Assembly: GCF_026626745.1 (NCBI RefSeq)
Contig: NZ_JAPNJW010000002.1
Location: 3,434,151-3,498,150 of the forward strand
Length of the DNA stretch: 64,000 bases
Origin: Nannocystis sp. RBIL2
Lineage (GTDB): Bacteria > Myxococcota_A > Polyangia > Nannocystales > Nannocystaceae
Reading direction: 5' to 3'
The notes under the pieces were generated by a model, which searched no databases, was not told the DNA's origin, and saw only the letters and a program-made list of their open reading frames with translations. Positions 62,905 through 64,000 of this stretch are shown here, one piece after another. The stretch's first letter is position 1; the number at the start of each line of letters is the position of its first letter. Both the position numbers and the translations under genes were made by a program.

Positions 62905-64000
62905 CTAGCGGACATACTCGATGCGCCAGATGTGCCAGCTCTCCCCGCCGAGCACGTCGACCACCCGGACCGAGGCCGTCCACGGGCCTGCGCCCTCTAG
63001 CTCGATCCACCCGCTGTCGGCGTCGAGCTCACGCCGGCTCCGCGTCCGCGCCGCCGCGAACGCCGGCCGATGCGGCGCCATCCCGCCGGCCCCGCCGCTC
63101 GCGCCCGGCCGGTCGCCGCTTGCGGCCGATGACGCCTCACCGCCAACGACCGCCGAGCTTGCCGCTCCTACGCGTACGACCCGCGTGATCACCTCGCGGC
63201 CATCGGCCCCGGAGCTGCTCGCGGCTGGCACGGACTCCCCACGCGCGTCCGCGGGCGACTCGCCACGTGCTGTCTCCGCCCTCGCCTCGCTCCCCAGCGA
63301 CGCCTGGGCCTCCGTCTGCGCGCCCGCATCGCTCTCGCCCGCGAGCGACGCATTCACCGTCCCTGCGCTCGCCTCGCTCCCGCCCGCGAGCGACGAACCA
63401 CTCGCTGCTGCCGCGCTCGCCTCGCTCCCGCCCGCAAGCGACGCAACCGTGGCTGGCTCCGCGCTCTCGCTCGCTCGGGACGCTGTCTCCGCGCTCGCCT
63501 CGGCTGGCGACGCACCGCTCGCGGATCCCACCCTCGCCTCGCTCTCGCCGACCCGCGACGCAGCTGTCTCCGCGCTCGCCTGGCTCCCGCCCGCAACCGA
63601 CGCACCGCTCGCTGTTCCCGCGCTCGCCTCGCTCCCGCAGCCTCGCGCCTCACCGCTTCGCCGCGCGCTCGTCTCCGCCGTCGCCTCGCCCGTCACGCCT
63701 GGCAGCGGCTCCTCGCCTACGCTCGCTGCCAGCGAGGTTCCCTGCTCCCCCGCAGCCTGCGACGCCCCATCGCACCCGCCGAACGCCAGCGACCACGCCT
63801 CCACGGCCGCGCGGGCGTCGCCCGTCGCCTCCAGCGCCGCCGTCGCCCGCGTCGGCGCCGAAAACCGCGCCCCCACCAGCGTCGCGCGGGCGCGAAACCC
63901 CGTCTCCGTCGCCGCGAGCGCGAACGTCACCTCCACCACCGGCCGCTCGCTCCACGGCAGCTCCCCCGTGTTGCCGCGCGGGTCGAGCAGCGCGCGCCGA
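62905..64000 (-). CDS. Partial Ala/Ser/Gly/Glu-rich protein, 5' end beyond the window
   Basis: At least 365 codons, open to the edge of the window, so the start is not seen. It has a beta-rich N-terminal region (VEVTFALAATETGFRARATLVGARFSAPTR), a long low-complexity part with short repeats (SEASAGTASGAS, GGSEASAAAASGSSLAGGSEASAG, residues roughly 110-235), and a C-terminal beta-rich domain (SGWIELEGAGPWTASVRVVDVLGGESWHIWRIEYV). A surface or spacer protein is possible; not recognised. Confidence 0.65.
   Translation of the reverse strand, partial: RRALLDPRGNTGELPWSERPVVEVTFALAATETGFRARATLVGARFSAPTRATAALEATGDARAAVEAWSLAFGGCDGASQAAGEQGTSLAASVGEEPLPGVTGEATAETSARRSGEARGCGSEASAGTASGASVAGGSQASAETAASRVGESEARVGSASGASPAEASAETASRASESAEPATVASLAGGSEASAAAASGSSLAGGSEASAGTVNASLAGESDAGAQTEAQASLGSEARAETARGESPADARGESVPAASSSGADGREVITRVVRVGAASSAVVGGEASSAASGDRPGASGGAGGMAPHRPAFAAARTRSRRELDADSGWIELEGAGPWTASVRVVDVLGGESWHIWRIEYVR
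63230..63680. repeat. Degenerate coding repeats (Ala/Ser/Gly/Glu)
   Basis: Recurrent runs such as CTCGCCTCGCTCCC, GCCCGCGAGCGACG and close variants, giving repeated SEASA, GSEASA and ASLAG units in the minus-strand protein. Unit lengths vary; copy-number differences between strains are expected. Confidence 0.6.

Overview
The window is very GC-rich DNA from a Myxococcota-type bacterium, possibly of the Nannocystis/Haliangium side. This is inferred from the gene mix, not from a marker tree: several Ser/Thr kinases carrying TPR or FG-GAP domains, an MXAN_5187-type C-terminal domain protein, a large FG-GAP lipoprotein, TonB-like proline-rich proteins and many orphan lipoproteins. I see no tRNA, rRNA, CRISPR array, transposase or prophage. 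About 39 genes are supported. Most are housekeeping or envelope genes, and the longest reading frames on the opposite strands are shadows.

Layout. 1-12.4 kb: two envelope proteins, selA, an FHA protein, a ComEC-like channel, an MXAN_5187-type protein, peptide deformylase, a TonB-like proline-rich protein, a CHAD protein, tsaC and a non-RD protein kinase. 12.4-15.4 kb: an ahpC-ahpD peroxide operon ending in a strong intrinsic terminator, divergent from a NorR-like sigma-54 activator, with a plausible -24/-12 element in front of ahpC. 15.6-34.6 kb: zinc-ribbon protein, LOG, TPR-kinase, dnaE, an oligopeptide-binding lipoprotein, ndk, rlmN, a 1496-residue kinase/FG-GAP fusion, a small HTH protein, a TonB-C protein and thyX. 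35.2-42.1 kb: lipoproteins, Sel1 and SOUL proteins, and an ICMT-like methyltransferase. 42.2-54.8 kb: a heavy-metal efflux island. A czcC-czcB-czcA operon (minus strand) is controlled by a divergent MerR-family regulator through a textbook 19-bp-spacer MerR promoter. A second MerR-type site precedes the ICMT-like gene. A second adaptor-RND pair is translationally coupled to a response regulator, followed by a frameshifted sensor kinase. 54.8-64 kb: PAS-STAS protein, M43 metalloprotease lipoprotein, lipase-maturation-factor-like membrane protein, HEAT-like protein, SagB/ThcOx oxidoreductase, and a partial Ala/Ser/Gly-rich protein running off the end.

The most striking feature is a dispersed family of short palindromes. 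The arms are close to GGACATGYCC, inverted around a 2-6 nt loop that is often TTCG-like. I count roughly 40 loci by eye in 64 kb. They occupy all eight convergent intergenic gaps longer than 50 bp and are almost absent from divergent promoter gaps, which suggests a 3'-end (terminator-like) role. The same units also lie in frame inside coding sequences (TsaC, the sigma-54 activator, RlmN C-terminus, the kinase/FG-GAP fusion, an RND adaptor just after its lipobox, SagB), and some supply start or stop codons.

Two genes (thyX and the sensor kinase) have the same kind of one-base loss, next to a G run, that breaks a recognisable C-terminal part. Assembly error is as likely as real mutation.
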